Both the position numbers and the translations under genes were made by a program. This document shows positions 6,862-8,849 of a DNA stretch of 8,849 bases, one piece after another (the first letter of the stretch is position 1; each line of letters opens with the position of its first letter). The DNA comes from Alcanivorax sp. UBA4485 (lineage in GTDB: Bacteria; Pseudomonadota; Gammaproteobacteria; Pseudomonadales; Alcanivoracaceae): NCBI GenBank assembly GCA_002389055.1, contig DGNT01000048.1, forward strand, positions 1 through 8,849, read 5' to 3'. Below the pieces are notes generated by a model that was given only the letters and a program-made list of their open reading frames with translations, made no database searches and had not been told where the DNA came from.

Positions 6862-6866
6862 GGAGG
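6862..6866 (+). promoter_or_regulatory. Ribosome binding site fixing the DUF255 gene start
   Basis: A perfect GGAGG lies 6 nt before ATG 6873. The upstream in-frame ATG at 6843 has no comparable site, and using it would add ten charged residues before the signal peptide. Confidence 0.8.
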
Positions 6867-6872
6867 TCCGCC

Positions 6873-8723
6873 ATGCCCAGTGTTTCCGCAATACGTCCCA
6901 CCCGCCCCGTTTTCCCTGTCGCGGTCACCCTGCTTTCACTGGCGCTGACCGGTCTGTTCCTGGCTGGCGGCGCACGGGCCGCTGACACCGAGAGCCCGGT
7001 GGACTGGCAAAGCTGGTCACCGGCGGTCTTCGAACAAGCCGCGAAGGAAGACAAGCTGGTACTGCTCGATCTGGGCGCCGTCTGGTGTCACTGGTGCCAC
7101 GTCATGGACCGGGAGACCTACGCCAACCCGGACGTGGCCGCCTATCTGGCGCAGCACTATGTGGCCGTGAAAGTGGACCAGGACCGGCGGCCGGATCTGG
7201 CCAACCGCTTCCGCGACTACGGCTGGCCGGCGACCATTGTGTTCAACGCCGGGGGCACCGAAATCGTCAAGCGCGCCGGCTATATCCCGCCGGATAAATT
7301 CATGCGGCTGCTCACCGCCATCGTCGCCGACCCCAGCCCGGAAGCCGCCACGCGCACCGACACCGTGGACGACTTCGCCGGCTCACCGCTGCTTACCGAA
7401 GCGGTGCGCGACGAATTGCTCGACATGCACGAGCGCAGCTATGACTGGGACAACGGCGGCCTGGACCTGGCGCAGAAATTCCTCGACCGGGACAGCGTGG
7501 AATACGCCCTGCGCGAAGCCTGGCAAGGTGACGAACGCGAAGCGCGCAAGGCCCGGCAGACCCTGGACGCCTCCTACAATCTGATCGACCCGGTGTGGGG
7601 TGGCATCTATCAGTATTCCACCGGCGGCGACTGGCACTACCCCCACTTCGAGAAAATCATGACCTCCCAGGCCGGGTATCTGCGTATCTATGCGTTGGCC
7701 TACGCCCAGTGGCAGGACCCGGACGACCTGCGCGCCGCCCGCAGCACCATCGACTACCTCAACACCTTTCTCAGCGGCCCGGACGGCGCCTTCTACACCA
7801 GCCAGGACGCGGACGTGGTACCGGGCCAGCACAGCGCCGGCTATTTCGAAAAAGACGATGAGGCCCGGCGCCAGGAGGGCATCCCCCGGGTCGACACCCA
7901 TCGATACGCCCGGGAAAACGGCTGGGCCATCGAAGCGCTGACCCGTTTCCACGACGCCACCGGCGACACCGCCGCCCTCGACCGTGCCCGCCAGGCGGCG
8001 CGCTGGGTGCTGGCGGAACGGCGGCTGCCGGGCGGCGGCTTCCGCCATGACGCCAAGGACCCGGCCGGCCCCTACCTGGGCGACAGCCTGGCCATAGGGC
8101 GCGCCTGCCTGAGCCTGTACCGAAGCACCGCCGAACGACCGTGGCTGGACTGCGCCACCGGCGCCGCCGGCTTTATCGACCGCCATTTCCGCCAGGACGG
8201 CGCCGGCTTTATCACCAGCGTCGCCGAGCCCGGAGTGCCGGTGGCGCCGGCGGCACGCATCGAAGAAAACATTTCCGTCACCCGCTTCGCCAACCTGCTG
8301 CACCATTACACCGGCGATACGGCCTGGCGGGCGCTGGCCGAGCACGGCATGCGCTATCTCGCCACCCCGGCGATCGCCACCGCCCGCGTGGAAGAGGCCG
8401 GCATTCTGCTGGCGGACCAGGAACTGGCGCGGGCGCCCCGTCATTTCACCATTGTCGGCGCCAAGGACGATCCTCAAGCCCGCGCGCTGTACCGCCTGGC
8501 GCTCGCCGAACCCGGTGACTACAAGCGCATCGAATGGTGGGACCGGGAAGAGGGCCCGCTGCCCAACCCGGACGTGCAATACCCCGCCACCGACCGGGCA
8601 GCGGCGTACGTCTGCACCGACAAGCGCTGCTCATTGCCGACCTTCAGCGGCGACCGCTACGCGGCGGTGATCGCCCGGCTCACCCACCCTTCCGAGAGTA
8701 GCGACCGCCCTCCCGAGGACTGA
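6873..8723 (+). CDS. Exported DUF255 protein: thioredoxin-like domain plus (alpha/alpha)6-like domain
   Basis: A 616-aa protein related to the YyaL/SPATA20 family. Numbered from ATG 6873, residues 1-36 form a signal peptide (basic start, hydrophobic core about 13-32, likely cleavage after ARA), which places the protein in the periplasm. It has no lipobox. Residues about 42-150 are the thioredoxin-like DUF255 domain: DLGAVWCHWCHVM contains the CHWC motif (Cys72, Cys75), followed by VKVDQDRRPDL and the GWP cis-proline site (Pro119). Residues about 170-600 resemble the six-hairpin-glycosidase-like domain. Signatures are GGLDLAQKF (195-203), GGIYQYSTGGDWHYPHFEKIM (start 243), FYTSQDADV (307-315) and the C-terminal AAYVCTDKRCSLPT with Cys581 and Cys586. 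The segment between VDQDRRPDL and GWP is shorter than in YyaL, as I recall it. Thiol-redox or thiol-dependent sugar chemistry is possible, but no substrate is known for the family. The gene starts 66 bases after the 3D lipoprotein, so they may be co-transcribed. Confidence 0.85.
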   Translation: MPSVSAIRPTRPVFPVAVTLLSLALTGLFLAGGARAADTESPVDWQSWSPAVFEQAAKEDKLVLLDLGAVWCHWCHVMDRETYANPDVAAYLAQHYVAVKVDQDRRPDLANRFRDYGWPATIVFNAGGTEIVKRAGYIPPDKFMRLLTAIVADPSPEAATRTDTVDDFAGSPLLTEAVRDELLDMHERSYDWDNGGLDLAQKFLDRDSVEYALREAWQGDEREARKARQTLDASYNLIDPVWGGIYQYSTGGDWHYPHFEKIMTSQAGYLRIYALAYAQWQDPDDLRAARSTIDYLNTFLSGPDGAFYTSQDADVVPGQHSAGYFEKDDEARRQEGIPRVDTHRYARENGWAIEALTRFHDATGDTAALDRARQAARWVLAERRLPGGGFRHDAKDPAGPYLGDSLAIGRACLSLYRSTAERPWLDCATGAAGFIDRHFRQDGAGFITSVAEPGVPVAPAARIEENISVTRFANLLHHYTGDTAWRALAEHGMRYLATPAIATARVEEAGILLADQELARAPRHFTIVGAKDDPQARALYRLALAEPGDYKRIEWWDREEGPLPNPDVQYPATDRAAAYVCTDKRCSLPTFSGDRYAAVIARLTHPSESSDRPPED

Positions 8724-8724
8724 G

Positions 8725-8757
8725 GCACCGGGACGCTCGGCGCCCACCGCCCGGTGC
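8725..8757. repeat. 8-bp inverted repeat after the DUF255 gene
   Basis: GCACCGGG (8725-8732) is the exact reverse complement of CCCGGTGC (8750-8757), separated by 17 nt. It begins two bases after the stop codon and ends three bases before a candidate -10. There is no T-tract, so it is a poor intrinsic terminator. It could equally be an operator or a transcript-end hairpin. Confidence 0.5.
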
Positions 8758-8759
8758 GG

Positions 8760-8765
8760 TATGCT
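8760..8765 (+). promoter_or_regulatory. Candidate -10 element for the SDR gene
   Basis: TATGCT matches four of six consensus bases and lies 33 nt before the downstream ATG. No recognisable -35 exists at the right distance, because that position is occupied by the inverted repeat. If used, it may need an activator. Confidence 0.3.
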
Positions 8766-8797
8766 CTCCTATTTCGTTTGCAATCTCGGGAGGGGAC

Positions 8798-8849
8798 ATG
8801 GGCGATCATTCCTTAAAAGATAAAGCAGTGCTGATCACCGGCGCGGGTG
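8798..8849 (+). CDS. Short-chain dehydrogenase/reductase, 5' end only
   Basis: Only 17 codons are in the window: MGDHSLKDKAVLITGAG. The pattern of a short polar lead, K-x-A/V-hydrophobic-ITGAG, is the first beta strand and the start of the TGxxxGxG nucleotide-binding motif of SDR enzymes, which use NAD(H) or NADP(H). The start is supported by GGGAGGGG (8788-8795) just upstream. The first codons include TCC, TTA, AAA and AAA, less GC-rich than the neighbouring genes, which is common near translation starts. The substrate cannot be inferred, and the reading past the window edge is unknown. Confidence 0.75.
   Translation, partial: MGDHSLKDKAVLITGAG

Noticed and set aside
6843..6872. Upstream ATG (6843) for the DUF255 gene
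   Set aside because: GGAGG is ideally placed for 6873, and the ten extra residues (MIETATRRSA) would only add a charged lead to the signal peptide.
7383..8579. Minus-strand open frame of 398 codons opposite the DUF255 gene
   Set aside because: Antisense shadow with no domain features; DUF255 motifs on the + strand cover the same bases.

Overview
The window is GC-rich, densely coded, and every gene reads on the + strand. Strong E. coli-like matches (ATP-type PEP carboxykinase, type II NADH dehydrogenase, membrane glucose-type PQQ dehydrogenase) point to a gammaproteobacterium. A REP repeat resembling the Pseudomonas putida family points to the Pseudomonas/Oceanospirillales side. An Alcanivorax-like marine genus is plausible, but that is inference, not proof.

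Layout: (1) 1-1292, the 3' three-quarters of pckA (gluconeogenesis), closed by a clear intrinsic terminator at 1316-1342. (2) 1343-1604, an intergenic stretch filled by a REP-type inverted repeat element (about 1360-1532), followed by a probable promoter. (3) 1605-5319, ndh and a gcd-like PQQ dehydrogenase, 31 bases apart with no terminator between them, so probably one transcript. Both enzymes pass electrons to ubiquinone without pumping protons: Ndh from cytoplasmic NADH, the PQQ enzyme from a periplasmic sugar or polyol. (4) 5401-8723, three envelope genes: a YihY/BrkB-family inner-membrane protein, a small lipoprotein with a 3D (three-aspartate) beta-barrel domain, and an exported thioredoxin-fold plus (alpha/alpha)6-like DUF255 protein with a WCHWC motif. 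(5) 8725-8849, an inverted repeat and possible promoter, then the first 17 codons of a short-chain dehydrogenase/reductase.

The metabolic half is ordinary. The items most worth a second look are the nested inverted repeat element upstream of ndh and the 3D-lipoprotein/DUF255 pair, whose joint role I cannot name. I see no defence system, CRISPR array, tRNA, rRNA, insertion sequence or phage gene, and no convincing evidence of an undescribed multi-gene system.
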